From Bog-756 sp963753905 (GTDB taxonomy: Bacteria > Actinomycetota > Acidimicrobiia > Acidimicrobiales > RAAP-2), in NCBI GenBank assembly GCA_963753905.1, contig CAVWDZ010000001.1:682001-746000 (forward strand): a DNA stretch of 64,000 nucleotides, written 5' to 3'. The notes under the pieces are model-generated. The model ran no database searches and had not been told where the DNA came from. It saw only the letters and a program-made list of their open reading frames with translations. A program made the translations under genes and the position numbers. Positions 1 through 9,275 of this stretch are shown piece after piece (positions within the stretch are counted from its first letter, which is position 1; each line of letters begins with the position of its first letter).

Positions 1-1
1 C

Positions 2-997
2 GCGCTGCTCGGCAAGGTGGCCGCCGAACGCGCCCGGCTGATCAAGGCGCTGGTCGACGAGGGCCTCTTCGACCGCAACCGTCGCCTCCCCGTTTCGCGC
101 CTTCCGCTTCGCATCGGGCTGGTGGCCAGCCCCGGCACCGAGGGTTACCGCGACTTCCTGGGTCGCCTCGAGGACTCCGGGATGGCCTTCGAGGTTGCGG
201 TCGCGCCGTCCCAGATGCAGGGTCGTCAGGCTCCCGCCATGGTGGCGGCGGGCATCAACAGGTTGCAGGGCCCGGACCGCGACATCATCATCGTCGTCCG
301 CGGTGGCGGGTCGAGGGCCGACCTGGCCACCTTCGATGCCGAGCGGGTGGCACGGGCCATCGCCGGCTCCACCACCCCGGTGTGGACAGGCATCGGCCAC
401 ACCGGCGACCAGTCGGTGGCCGACGAGGTGGCCAACCGTTCGTTCATCACCCCGACCGAATGCGGCCACGAGCTCGCTCGACTGGCGCTCGAATTCTGGC
501 GGTCCGGTGTCGAGGCGGGCATCGCCGCCGCCCGGATGGCCGAGGAGAGGATGGCCCGTGCCCAGCGCGGCCTCGACCGCGGCCGCCACGCGATGGCCAC
601 TGGGGTACGTTCGCAGCTCGACCGCCAGGCCGACCGCCTCGGCCATCGGGCCGGCATCCTGCGCGGTGCGGGCAGCAGCCAGCTGGACGCCCACACCCAC
701 CGTCTGACCACCCGCTGTGGGACGGTGACCCGAGAGGCGGCGCGCGGCCTGCACGCCGAGGGCCTCCGCGTCGAGCAGTGGCGTCGGCTGCTCGGAGCCT
801 ACGACTACCAGCGCCAGCTCGACCGCGGCTACTCGGTGACCCGCGATGCGTCCGGCGCGGTCGTTCGAACGGTCACCGGCCTGTCCGCGGGCACCGCGCT
901 GCACACCCTCGTCTCCGACGGCCAGGTGTCCTCCACGGTCACCGCCGTCGAGGCGCGCGCGGACAATGATCGCGACGATGCGGATGGAGGGAATTAG
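2..997 (+). CDS. xseA: Exodeoxyribonuclease VII large subunit, 5'-truncated by the window edge
   Basis: This is the C-terminal part of the large subunit of exonuclease VII, which degrades single-stranded DNA to short oligonucleotides in the cytoplasm. The frame is open to the first bases of the window, so the N-terminal OB-fold domain lies outside. Visible family motifs are 'RIGLVASPGTEGYRDFL', 'VVRGGGSRADLATFD' and 'TGIGHTGDQSVADEVAN', followed by an Arg/Ala-rich helical region and a C-terminal 'LDRGYSVTRDASG' segment, all in the order expected for XseA. The stop lies 2 bp before the xseB start, so the two subunits are co-transcribed. The Gly-rich motifs and the xseB neighbour make the identification firm. 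Confidence 0.95.
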   Translation, partial: ALLGKVAAERARLIKALVDEGLFDRNRRLPVSRLPLRIGLVASPGTEGYRDFLGRLEDSGMAFEVAVAPSQMQGRQAPAMVAAGINRLQGPDRDIIIVVRGGGSRADLATFDAERVARAIAGSTTPVWTGIGHTGDQSVADEVANRSFITPTECGHELARLALEFWRSGVEAGIAAARMAEERMARAQRGLDRGRHAMATGVRSQLDRQADRLGHRAGILRGAGSSQLDAHTHRLTTRCGTVTREAARGLHAEGLRVEQWRRLLGAYDYQRQLDRGYSVTRDASGAVVRTVTGLSAGTALHTLVSDGQVSSTVTAVEARADNDRDDADGGN

Positions 998-999
998 TC

Positions 1000-1344
1000 A
1001 TGGCCACAGGAGCACCCGGTGAGCGTGGGTCCGGAGGGCCTGAGGTCTCCGGCCTCAGTTATTCAGACGCCGGAGCGGAGCTCGACGCGATTATCAAGGA
1101 GTTCGAGACCGGGGTGGTCGACGTCGACCGCCTGGTCGAACAGTTGGAGCGGGCCACCGACATCGTCGACGAGCTCGACCGTCGCCTCCGTCGAACCCGC
1201 ATGCGGGTCGAGGAGCTGGTTCCCCGGTTGGAGGCCGTCGGACGGGCCGAGGTGGGTGGCGACGGGATCGACGACGAGGAGGGCATCGCAGACGACACCT
1301 CGGTCGCCGACGATGACGATGGCGGTCCGCCGGGACTGTTCTGA
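1000..1344 (+). CDS. xseB: Exodeoxyribonuclease VII small subunit
   Basis: The 114-residue product is the small subunit that binds XseA to form exonuclease VII. Residues about 18-75 carry the family pattern: 'SYSDAGAELDAIIKEFETG', then a heptad-like helix ending in 'RMRVEELVPRLEAV'. A short acidic tail (residues 84-114, rich in Asp and Glu) extends beyond the usual 70-80 residue core. The ATG starts 2 bp after the xseA stop, with a GGAGGG stretch just upstream inside xseA. The gene is the last of this operon, since the next gene is on the opposite strand. Confidence 0.93.
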   Translation: MATGAPGERGSGGPEVSGLSYSDAGAELDAIIKEFETGVVDVDRLVEQLERATDIVDELDRRLRRTRMRVEELVPRLEAVGRAEVGGDGIDDEEGIADDTSVADDDDGGPPGLF

Positions 1345-1355
1345 GTGGACGGTCC

Positions 1356-2951
1356 TCAGCCGATGTTGCGGTCCCGGCCCGCCCAGTAGGGGGCTCGGAG
1401 ATCGCGCTTGAGCACCTTGCCCGACGCGGTGCGCGGCAGCTCGTCGCGAAAGTCGATCGAGGTCGGACACTTGAAGTGGGCCAGCCGGTCGCGGGTGGCG
1501 GCCAGGATGTCGGCGGTGAGCGCCTCGTCGTCCACGGATGAACCCGGGGCCTTGACCACGATCGCCTTCACCGTCTCGCCCCAACGGTCGTCGGGCACAC
1601 CGATGACCGCCGCGTCCGCCACTGCCGGGTGGGCGAGCAGCGCGTTCTCGACCTCGGCCGGGTACACGTTCTCTCCACCGGACACGATCATGTCCTTGAT
1701 CCGGTCGTGCAGGAAGAGATACCCCTCCTCGTCGAGCCATCCGGCGTCGCCGGTGTGAAACCACCCGTCCCCGGAGAGGACCGCGCCGGTCTCGTCGGGT
1801 TTGTTCCAGTAACCGAGCATGTTCTGTGAGGAGCGGGTCACCACCTCGCCGACCGCTCCCGGCGGTAGCGCCTCGCCGGTGGCCGGGTCCACGATCCTCA
1901 GTTCGACGTGATCGAAGGGCCGGCCCGCCGAGCGGAGGAGGTGAGCCCTCGGACCGTCGGGGTCGTGGTCTCCGGACGCGAGCGCCGTGATCGCCCCGGT
2001 GGTCTCGGTCAGGCCGTAGACCTGGATGAACTGACAGTCGAGCGCGCGCATCGAGCGCACGAGGACATCCTCGCTGATCGGCGAGGCGCCGTAGAAGACG
2101 GTGCGCAGCGAGCTCACGTCGGTGGTTGCCAGCTCTTCGGTCGTCAGCAGCAGCATCAGGACCGCGGGCACGACGAAGGTCTCGGTGATGCGATGCTCCT
2201 CGATGACGGACAGGATGGCGGCGGGGTGGAGGTCCCGCACGATGATCGAGTGCCCCCCACGGGACATCCCCGAGAGGGCCCAGCCGGTCCCCCCGATGTG
2301 GAACACCGGCATGGCCACCATCGACACGGTGTCCTCGCCGATGTGGAAGACCTCGCCGGCCTCGGCCAGGATGGTCGCCAGGTTGTCGCCCGAGATCATC
2401 ACGCCCTTGGGCAACCCGGTGGTCCCCGACGTGTAGAGCTGGGTCACCACATCCTCCGGCCCGGGCTCGAACCCGGGGTCCGTGGGATGCGGCCGCGCTG
2501 TGCTGTCCAGCCACTCGGCGAACTCGTCGAGCGGTACCCAGTGGCGGACGGTCGTCACCAGCGGAGCCATCTCCTTGACCGCGGCGGAGTAGTCGCCGCC
2601 GTGGAAGAGCACCGTGGCCCCGGCATCCTCGAGGACCGCTGCCATCTCGGCCGGGGCGAGGCGCCAGTTGACGGCCACGCTGACCGCTCCCATCAGCGCG
2701 CAGCCGAACAGCACCTCGAAGTACTCGATGCCGTTGCGGTCGAGGAAGGCCACCCGATCCCCGGGCACGACCCCGGTCGCGGCCAGTGCGCTCGCCACCC
2801 GCGTGGCGTCCGTGTACATCGATCCCCAGGTCACGCTCCGCCCGTCCTGGGTGAGCATCGGCGCGTCGGGCCGGACGGTCCCCCAGTGCCGGAGCATGGC
2901 GGCGGCCGACCCGATGTCGGGATCTCCGGTGGGACTGCGCTGGTCGGTCAT
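1356..2951 (-). CDS. AMP-dependent acyl-CoA ligase (FadD-type)
   Basis: A 531-residue ANL-superfamily enzyme that activates a carboxylic acid to its CoA thioester via an acyl-adenylate. The P-loop-like A3 motif is 'YTSGTTGLPKGVM', the A5 motif 'YGLTETTG', the A7 motif 'GWFHTGDAGWLD', and the C-terminal hinge is followed by 'GGENVYPAEVENALLAHP'. The catalytic C-terminal Lys lies in 'RTASGKVLKRDLR'. The frame extends to 3056, but the ATG at 2951 is preferred because GGAGGGG precedes it by about 12 bases and the upstream residues are not family-like. It diverges from the metallo-hydrolase gene. The substrate cannot be read from sequence; a medium/long-chain or cyclic acid is typical of this group. 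Confidence 0.88.
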   Translation of the reverse strand: MTDQRSPTGDPDIGSAAAMLRHWGTVRPDAPMLTQDGRSVTWGSMYTDATRVASALAATGVVPGDRVAFLDRNGIEYFEVLFGCALMGAVSVAVNWRLAPAEMAAVLEDAGATVLFHGGDYSAAVKEMAPLVTTVRHWVPLDEFAEWLDSTARPHPTDPGFEPGPEDVVTQLYTSGTTGLPKGVMISGDNLATILAEAGEVFHIGEDTVSMVAMPVFHIGGTGWALSGMSRGGHSIIVRDLHPAAILSVIEEHRITETFVVPAVLMLLLTTEELATTDVSSLRTVFYGASPISEDVLVRSMRALDCQFIQVYGLTETTGAITALASGDHDPDGPRAHLLRSAGRPFDHVELRIVDPATGEALPPGAVGEVVTRSSQNMLGYWNKPDETGAVLSGDGWFHTGDAGWLDEEGYLFLHDRIKDMIVSGGENVYPAEVENALLAHPAVADAAVIGVPDDRWGETVKAIVVKAPGSSVDDEALTADILAATRDRLAHFKCPTSIDFRDELPRTASGKVLKRDLRAPYWAGRDRNIG

Positions 2952-3022
2952 CGCATGGCCACCCCTCCGGTCGCGGTTGCGGGGATCGTATCCTGCGACG
3001 CGGTCCGGGCCCCGGGGACCCG

Positions 3023-3028
3023 TAGGGT
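3023..3028 (+). promoter_or_regulatory. -10 hexamer of a probable leaderless promoter
   Basis: TAGGGT lies six bases before the GTG of the metallo-hydrolase gene, with no ribosome binding site between. That spacing puts transcription start at the start codon. An opposite-strand hexamer TACGAT (2985-2990 on the minus strand) could serve the divergent ligase. Confidence 0.45.
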
Positions 3029-3034
3029 GGGGGA

Positions 3035-3766
3035 GTGACCGACGCCACCGCTGCACCCGAGCGGCTGTACTTCCGTCAGCTCCTGGCGGGCCGGGACTTC
3101 GCGACCGGCGATCCGGTGGCCCGTCAGATGGTCAACTTCGTCTATCTGGTGGGCGACCGGGAGACGCGGGAGGCGGTCATCGTCGATCCGGCATACGGCG
3201 TGGACGACCTCCTCGGGATGCTCGCCGCCGACGGCATGACCTGTGTCGGCGCGCTGGCCACCCACTACCACGCCGACCATGTCGGTGGGGACCTGATGGG
3301 CTGGGGCGTCGAGGGCATCACCCGCCTGCTCGAGGTGTCCCCGGTTCCGGTCCACGTCCAGGCCGCAGAGGCTCCGTGGATCGCCCGGTCGACCGGCGTC
3401 GCCGCAGGGGAGCTGGTCACCCACGAGGGCGGCGATGTCCTCCATGTCGGCGGGGTCCCGGTGACCCTCGTCCACACTCCCGGGCACACCCCGGGCAGCC
3501 AGTGCTTCCTGGTCGGGGACCGGCTCATCGCAGGGGACACCCTCTTCCTCGAGGGGTGCGGCCGCACCGATCTGCCGGGCGCCGATCCCGCCGCGATGTA
3601 CGAGTCGCTCATGACCCGGCTGGCCCGGATCCCCGACGACACGGTCCTCTACCCCGGGCACCTCTACTCGCCCGAGCCGTCGGCCACCATGGGGTACACC
3701 CGGGCCCACAACTACGTGTTCCAGCTGCGCACCCCCGAGCAGTGGATGACCATGTTCGGCGGGTGA
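3035..3766 (+). CDS. Metallo-beta-lactamase-fold hydrolase, persulfide dioxygenase/glyoxalase II type
   Basis: A 243-residue metallo-beta-lactamase-fold protein. The metal-binding motif is H77-Y-H79-A-D81-H82 followed by VGGD. Further metal ligands lie in 'TPGHTPGSQCF', in the Asp of 'IAGDTLFLEGCGRTDLPG', and in 'LYPGHLYS'. The stretch 'GCGRTDLPG' resembles the ETHE1/Blh persulfide dioxygenase branch more than classical glyoxalase II, so mononuclear iron sulfur chemistry is one reading and glutathione-thioester hydrolysis the alternative. GTG is chosen as start because it follows a -10-like TAGGGT by six bases. The flavoprotein gene follows within about 30 bp on the same strand. Confidence 0.82.
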   Translation: MTDATAAPERLYFRQLLAGRDFATGDPVARQMVNFVYLVGDRETREAVIVDPAYGVDDLLGMLAADGMTCVGALATHYHADHVGGDLMGWGVEGITRLLEVSPVPVHVQAAEAPWIARSTGVAAGELVTHEGGDVLHVGGVPVTLVHTPGHTPGSQCFLVGDRLIAGDTLFLEGCGRTDLPGADPAAMYESLMTRLARIPDDTVLYPGHLYSPEPSATMGYTRAHNYVFQLRTPEQWMTMFGG

Positions 3767-3784
3767 GACCACCTGCCGCCACCC

Positions 3785-3790
3785 TACGAT
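3785..3790 (+). promoter_or_regulatory. -10 hexamer of a probable leaderless promoter
   Basis: TACGAT precedes an in-frame ATG (3798) by seven bases. It overlaps a possible earlier ATG at 3789. The arrangement favours 3798 as the start of the flavoprotein gene and suggests it also has its own transcript. Confidence 0.4.
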
Positions 3791-3797
3791 GCCGGCA

Positions 3798-5033
3798 ATG
3801 AGCGAACCCCTGTCACCGGAGTCGACCGTGGTCGTGGTGGGGGCGTCACTCGCCGGGCTGCGTGCGGCCGAGGAGATCCGCCACGAGCACCACACCGGAC
3901 CGGTGATCATCGCGGGGGACGAGCTGCACGCCCCCTACGACCGCCCACCCCTCTCCAAGCAACTGCTCTCCGGCAAGTGGGATGTCGCACGGATCCACCA
4001 CCACGCGCCCGACGTCCTCGACACCCTCGGGCTCGAGTTCCGGCTGGGCCGCCGGGCCACAGCGCTCGACACGGACGCCCGCATCGTCTCATTCGGCGAC
4101 GGGACCGACCTGCACTACGACGGCCTCATCGTGGCCACCGGTGCGTCGGCCCGCCCCCTGCCCGGCACCGAGGGGATGCCCGGTGTCTTCACCCTGCGCA
4201 CGCTCGACGACTGCCTCGGCATCAAGGCCGGCCTCGAGGCGGCCGGCCCGGAGCCGCGCCTGGTGGTGGTCGGAGCCGGGTTCATCGGGGCCGAGGTGGC
4301 CGCCACCTGCCGCACGTCCGGGGCCACGGTGACGCTGGTCGAGTCCCTCCCCACCCCGATGGGTCGGGTCCTCGGCGAACGGATGGGCGAGGTCTGCGCC
4401 GAGCTCCACCGCGCCCAGGGGGTCACGGTGCGGACCGGTGTGGGGGTGGACCGCCTGGTGCCCGATCCTGGCGGTGCCGACCCGGTCACCGTGCACCTGG
4501 CGGATGGCGCCCGGCTTCCGGCCGATGTGGTGGTCGTCGGGATCGGGGTGGTCCCGGCGGTGGGCTGGCTGGCCGACTCGGGGCTCGCGATCGACAACGG
4601 CATCGTCTGCGACAGCACGCTCTTCGCATCCGATCAGGTGGTGGCCGCCGGTGACATCGCCCGCTGGCAGCGGCCCTCGAGCGGGGGCCTCGTACGGGTC
4701 GAGCACTGGACCAACGCGGCCGAGGGCGGAGCCGTTGCCGCCCGCAACCTGCTCGCGGGATCGGCCTCCGCCGAGACCTACGACCCGGTGCCCTTCTTCT
4801 GGTCGGACCAGTACACGACCAAGATCCAGATGCTCGGCCTGCCCACACCGGACGACGACCCCGTCGTGGTGAGCGGTTCGCCGGAGGAGGGGAAGCTGAT
4901 CGCCCTCTACCGGGCCGGGGACCGCCTCGCTGCGGCGCTGGCCTTCGGCCAACCGCGCCAGCTCATGGCCTACCGCCCCCTGCTGGCCGCCGGCGCATCC
5001 TTCGACGAGGCGTTGGCCCACGCGCGGTCCTGA
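3798..5033 (+). CDS. FAD-dependent NAD(P)H:ferredoxin reductase-type oxidoreductase
   Basis: A 411-residue flavoprotein of the ferredoxin/rubredoxin reductase group (BphA4/PuxB-like). It has an N-terminal FAD Rossmann motif 'VVVVGASLAGLRAAEEIR', the pyrophosphate-side motif 'YDRPPLSKQLL', a second Rossmann motif 'VVVGAGFIGAEVAA' for NAD(P)H, the FAD-ribityl segment 'VVAAGDIARW', and a C-terminal reductase domain from about residue 325. The start at ATG 3798 is set by the TACGAT hexamer; ATG 3789 is an alternative adding three residues. Such enzymes feed electrons to ferredoxins of P450s or Rieske oxygenases, and the P450-ferredoxin pair at 36619-39323 could be a client, which is inference. 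Its 3' end overlaps the convergent transglutaminase gene by 64 bp. Confidence 0.87.
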   Translation: MSEPLSPESTVVVVGASLAGLRAAEEIRHEHHTGPVIIAGDELHAPYDRPPLSKQLLSGKWDVARIHHHAPDVLDTLGLEFRLGRRATALDTDARIVSFGDGTDLHYDGLIVATGASARPLPGTEGMPGVFTLRTLDDCLGIKAGLEAAGPEPRLVVVGAGFIGAEVAATCRTSGATVTLVESLPTPMGRVLGERMGEVCAELHRAQGVTVRTGVGVDRLVPDPGGADPVTVHLADGARLPADVVVVGIGVVPAVGWLADSGLAIDNGIVCDSTLFASDQVVAAGDIARWQRPSSGGLVRVEHWTNAAEGGAVAARNLLAGSASAETYDPVPFFWSDQYTTKIQMLGLPTPDDDPVVVSGSPEEGKLIALYRAGDRLAAALAFGQPRQLMAYRPLLAAGASFDEALAHARS

Positions 5034-7138
5034 GTGTCGCCACGTGGTCGGCGCCGCGGGATGCTCCGGAACCGGCGGGTGAAGGCGAGGACGCGGGAGA
5101 TCTGGTCGGCCGATGGCTCGATGCCCGCGTACGTGGCCCGTTCCACCAGGGTGGTGACCGAGAGGATCCCTTCTGCGTACGCAAGATCGGCAGCGGCCAG
5201 ACGCGACCCGTAGGCGGTCAGGGTCTCGTGTCCGAGCCGTGGCAGTCCGAGGCGTGCTCCGCCCCGAGCGAGGTCGGCAGCCACCTGGTGCGCCCAGGTG
5301 GGCGGGCGCCGCCGCCGGCGGCGGACGATGAGCACCGCTGCCGCGGCCGGGACCGCCACCAGACCGAGGGGGATCCAGGGCAGCCAGGCGAGGAACCGCC
5401 CGGCGCTGCGGGCCAGCACCGAGCCGGGCGACGGATTGGCGAGCGGCACGTCCGCGGTGGGGTCGAAGTTCTGCCAGCCGTACCCCGGGAACCAGACCTG
5501 CACCCAGGCGTGGGCATCCTTGGCCTGGACGTCGTAGAGATCGGTGATCGGGTCGTAGGAACCCGGGACGTAGCCGACGGCCTCGCGGGCGGGGATCCCG
5601 AGGGTGCGCAGCATGACCACCGTCGCGGTCGAGATCTGCTCGCAGTAGCCGAGGCGGGATCCGAACAGGAAGCTGTCCACCGCGTCGGCACCCGGGGCCA
5701 GGGGTGGGATGTCGGTCGTGTAGTGGATGTGGGAGGACATCCACTGTTCGATGGCCTCGACCGTGTCGTAGGTGTGGGGGTGGGCGTCTCCGGGCGCGGC
5801 CACACCCCCGGTGATCGCAGCGGCGAGCGCCGCCACACGCGGATAGGGGTGGGGCAGCTGGAGGTAGCGGCTCTCCTGTGCGGAGGGGAGCGTGTCCGTG
5901 GCCGACCCCGACGGCGAAGGCGGCACCGTTGCCCCCTCCAGCTGGGCGGCCGTGGCCGAGTTGTCGGCCGAGACCACCGTGTAGATGGTTCCCTGTCCCA
6001 TCGACGTGGAGGACACGATGGTGCCGTCCCCGGTCAGGTAGAGCGACTTGGACTCCACGTAGACCCGCTCGGCGTTGTCGGCGTGGAAGACGAGGTTCGG
6101 CCCGGACTCGGCCAGGTAGAACGTCTGGATGTCCACCGCTCCATTGGCCTCTCCGGCGACCTGATCCTGGGCCAGGGGGATTGCGAACGGGGAGCCCGAC
6201 TCGAGCCGGACCACGTGGTTGCCGTCGACCGGGTCGGCCGACTGCAGCCAGTCCCGACCCGTCCACTGGTCGTAGGTCTGGCCGATCCAGAAGTTGGGAC
6301 GGCTGGCCCGCACCCGCATGACCACGTCGTTGCCGAGCGAGGCCCGGATCCCGGTGTCGAGGGATGTGGCGAAACCGAGGAAGCCCCCCACCCGGGTCCG
6401 CCCGTCGGCGCTGGCCGCATGCGCCGGCAGCGACGCCGACCCGTCGGTCAGATCGTTGGGGCTGTCCACCGGTGGCGAGCCGGCCGATGAGGACGGGAAG
6501 ACGAGGGAGGTCGAGACCCGGGGCGCGGGAAGCACCCCGATCAGCAGGGTCGCGACCAGGGCGACGATCACCGCGGACAGCGTGAGGGTCCCCCAGGGCA
6601 CGCCCCTGGTTCCCGTCATCGACTGCCACATGGCCAGCAGCCCCCAGAGCCCGCAGCCGAGCCAGGCCAGGACGAACACCCCGAGGGTGAGGTCCACCGA
6701 CTGCGCTGCGGCCACAGCGATCAGAGCGGTCGACCCGGCCAGCGAGTAGGCGACGTCACGCCGGGCCGGGACGTCGAATGCGTGGGTGCTGAGCACCCAG
6801 GCGAAGAGGACGGCCAGCGGGCTCTCGACCGTCGAGATGTCCCCCGGGGTCGCCGAGTGGGTCACCGTGGCGATGAACCAGACGAACCCACCCACAGCGC
6901 ACACGGCCAGGATCGGCTTGACCGCCGGCCACGGGTCGCTCCGCCGGCGGTAGGAGAGGACGTTGCCGACCACCGTTGCCGCGATCGTGAAGAGGGTCAC
7001 CGGAACGCTCAGCTCGCCCTGGCTCCAACAGGCCCCGGCGCCCACCACGACCGCCCCGACCGAGGCGGCGCGGAAGGAGATCGAGTGCTCGGGTGGCCCC
7101 GGCCGGTTGGCCTGGACGATGCGCTCCCAGATGGTCAC
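4970..7138 (-). CDS. Membrane protein with extracytoplasmic transglutaminase-like domain (TgpA-type)
   Basis: A 722-residue protein with several hydrophobic segments in the first about 200 residues, a transglutaminase-like core and a further transmembrane helix near residue 600 before an Arg-rich tail. The catalytic triad is visible as C499 in 'LGYCEQISTATVVML', H543 in 'AKDAHAWVQVWFPGYGW' and D559 in 'QNFDPTAD'. It follows the DUF58 gene with a GTGA overlap (7135-7138), which fixes the GTG start. MoxR-DUF58-transglutaminase is a widespread actinobacterial operon. By analogy with TgpA it probably processes cell-envelope proteins or peptides, but the substrate is unknown. Confidence 0.86.
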   Translation of the reverse strand: MTIWERIVQANRPGPPEHSISFRAASVGAVVVGAGACWSQGELSVPVTLFTIAATVVGNVLSYRRRSDPWPAVKPILAVCAVGGFVWFIATVTHSATPGDISTVESPLAVLFAWVLSTHAFDVPARRDVAYSLAGSTALIAVAAAQSVDLTLGVFVLAWLGCGLWGLLAMWQSMTGTRGVPWGTLTLSAVIVALVATLLIGVLPAPRVSTSLVFPSSSAGSPPVDSPNDLTDGSASLPAHAASADGRTRVGGFLGFATSLDTGIRASLGNDVVMRVRASRPNFWIGQTYDQWTGRDWLQSADPVDGNHVVRLESGSPFAIPLAQDQVAGEANGAVDIQTFYLAESGPNLVFHADNAERVYVESKSLYLTGDGTIVSSTSMGQGTIYTVVSADNSATAAQLEGATVPPSPSGSATDTLPSAQESRYLQLPHPYPRVAALAAAITGGVAAPGDAHPHTYDTVEAIEQWMSSHIHYTTDIPPLAPGADAVDSFLFGSRLGYCEQISTATVVMLRTLGIPAREAVGYVPGSYDPITDLYDVQAKDAHAWVQVWFPGYGWQNFDPTADVPLANPSPGSVLARSAGRFLAWLPWIPLGLVAVPAAAAVLIVRRRRRRPPTWAHQVAADLARGGARLGLPRLGHETLTAYGSRLAAADLAYAEGILSVTTLVERATYAGIEPSADQISRVLAFTRRFRSIPRRRPRGDTQDRAWANASSKDAPAASRGR

Positions 7139-8061
7139 GCGTGCCGTCTCCGGCGGGGCCGGGGGACAACCACCTCCGTGGACGGCGCGGGCACGGCGCG
7201 GGCCAGTCGCCGGCCGAGGTCGACCCGGTCGCGCACCGGGCGCTCGACCCGACCCGCCTGCTCACGGGTGACCATGACCACCGCCTGGTGACGGTCCAGA
7301 CGGTCGCCGACCGCGGCCATCACCCGCTCGGCTTCCGCCTCGGCCGCATCCGGGTCGGCGGGCAGGTCGACCTCGACGACCACCGGGTCGTCGGTCGGGC
7401 GCTCGGTCTCGCGCACCATGAGGCTGCCGACGTGCGAGGTGACCGGCCAGTGGACGGCCCGGCGCGGGTCCCCGGACGCGTAGGGGCGGATCCCGCGCGG
7501 CTCGGCGAGACCCGCCGGCACCCGGAGCGTGGCCTCTCCGGGGTGATCGTCGACGGTGACCTCGGTCTCTCCGGGCGACCCGGACCGCGGGGCCACGTGC
7601 AATGGCCGCGGGAGGGCCACCTCGAGGTCGCGGGCCCACCAGAGCAGGCCGAACGGCGCACACGACGCGACCTCGATCGCCACCTGTCCCTGCACCCCCC
7701 GGCGGTCGGGCGTGCACTCGAGCTCGATCGTGCGGGTTCCCCGCACCGGGCCCCCGGCGTACTGGAGGGGTCCCGCCGGCCAGCGGGGGCGCAGGCGCAC
7801 CGGGCGGTTCGCCTGGACGGTCAGCTTCACGGCCCGGCCGGCCTGCCCGTCGGCCGGGGAGCCGGTGCAGACCAGGGTGGCCCGCCGGGCCGGGACCACC
7901 GGAGCCACCAACCCGACCACGAGGATTGCGCCGAGCAGTGCGCCGACCGCCTGGACCCAGCCGGACCCGCTCGAGTGGGCGACCCCGGCCCAGGCCACGA
8001 GCGCCACCAGGCTGCCGAAGACCGGGCCGAACCAGGCTGTCGGGTGGACCCTCCGGCGCAT
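7135..8061 (-). CDS. DUF58 domain-containing membrane-associated protein
   Basis: A 308-residue protein with two hydrophobic segments near the N-terminus ('WFGPVFGSLVALVAWAGVA' and a second Val/Leu-rich one) and a C-terminal DUF58 region with the hallmark 'IRPYASGDPRRAVHWPVTS'. DUF58 domains have a von Willebrand A-like fold and are partners of MoxR ATPases. The frame is open much further upstream, into moxR, but the ATG at 8061 is preferred because the preceding residues are non-family Arg/Pro sequence overlapping moxR. It lies 20 bp downstream of moxR and overlaps the transglutaminase start by four bases. Confidence 0.85.
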   Translation of the reverse strand: MRRRVHPTAWFGPVFGSLVALVAWAGVAHSSGSGWVQAVGALLGAILVVGLVAPVVPARRATLVCTGSPADGQAGRAVKLTVQANRPVRLRPRWPAGPLQYAGGPVRGTRTIELECTPDRRGVQGQVAIEVASCAPFGLLWWARDLEVALPRPLHVAPRSGSPGETEVTVDDHPGEATLRVPAGLAEPRGIRPYASGDPRRAVHWPVTSHVGSLMVRETERPTDDPVVVEVDLPADPDAAEAEAERVMAAVGDRLDRHQAVVMVTREQAGRVERPVRDRVDLGRRLARAVPAPSTEVVVPRPRRRRHA

Positions 8062-8081
8062 GCGCACCCCGCGGGGCGGGC

Positions 8082-9134
<1,053 letters not shown>

Positions 9135-9201
9135 GGGATCTCCTGCTCTCCCGGCCTCGGCCGGTGGGGTCGGCGACAGCGCCGTGCGTGGTACTTCACC
9201 C

Positions 9202-9231
9202 ACCCTATGCGGTCCTTCTGGAGCGGTTCAA
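9202..9231 (-). promoter_or_regulatory. Candidate sigma-70-type promoter for the moxR operon
   Basis: On the minus strand TTGAAC (9226-9231) and TAGGGT (9202-9207) are separated by 18 bases and lie 68 bp ahead of the moxR ATG. The rest of the 141-bp gap to the kinase gene shows nothing clear. Confidence 0.35.
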
Positions 9232-9275
9232 CGCGTGGTGGACGCCGCTCCTCCTGGTATCGACGCGATCCATCG

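Noticed and set aside
9135..9203. N-terminal extension of MoxR to GTG 9203
   Set aside because: No ribosome site there, and it overlaps a candidate -10; AGGAG before ATG 9134 is much better.
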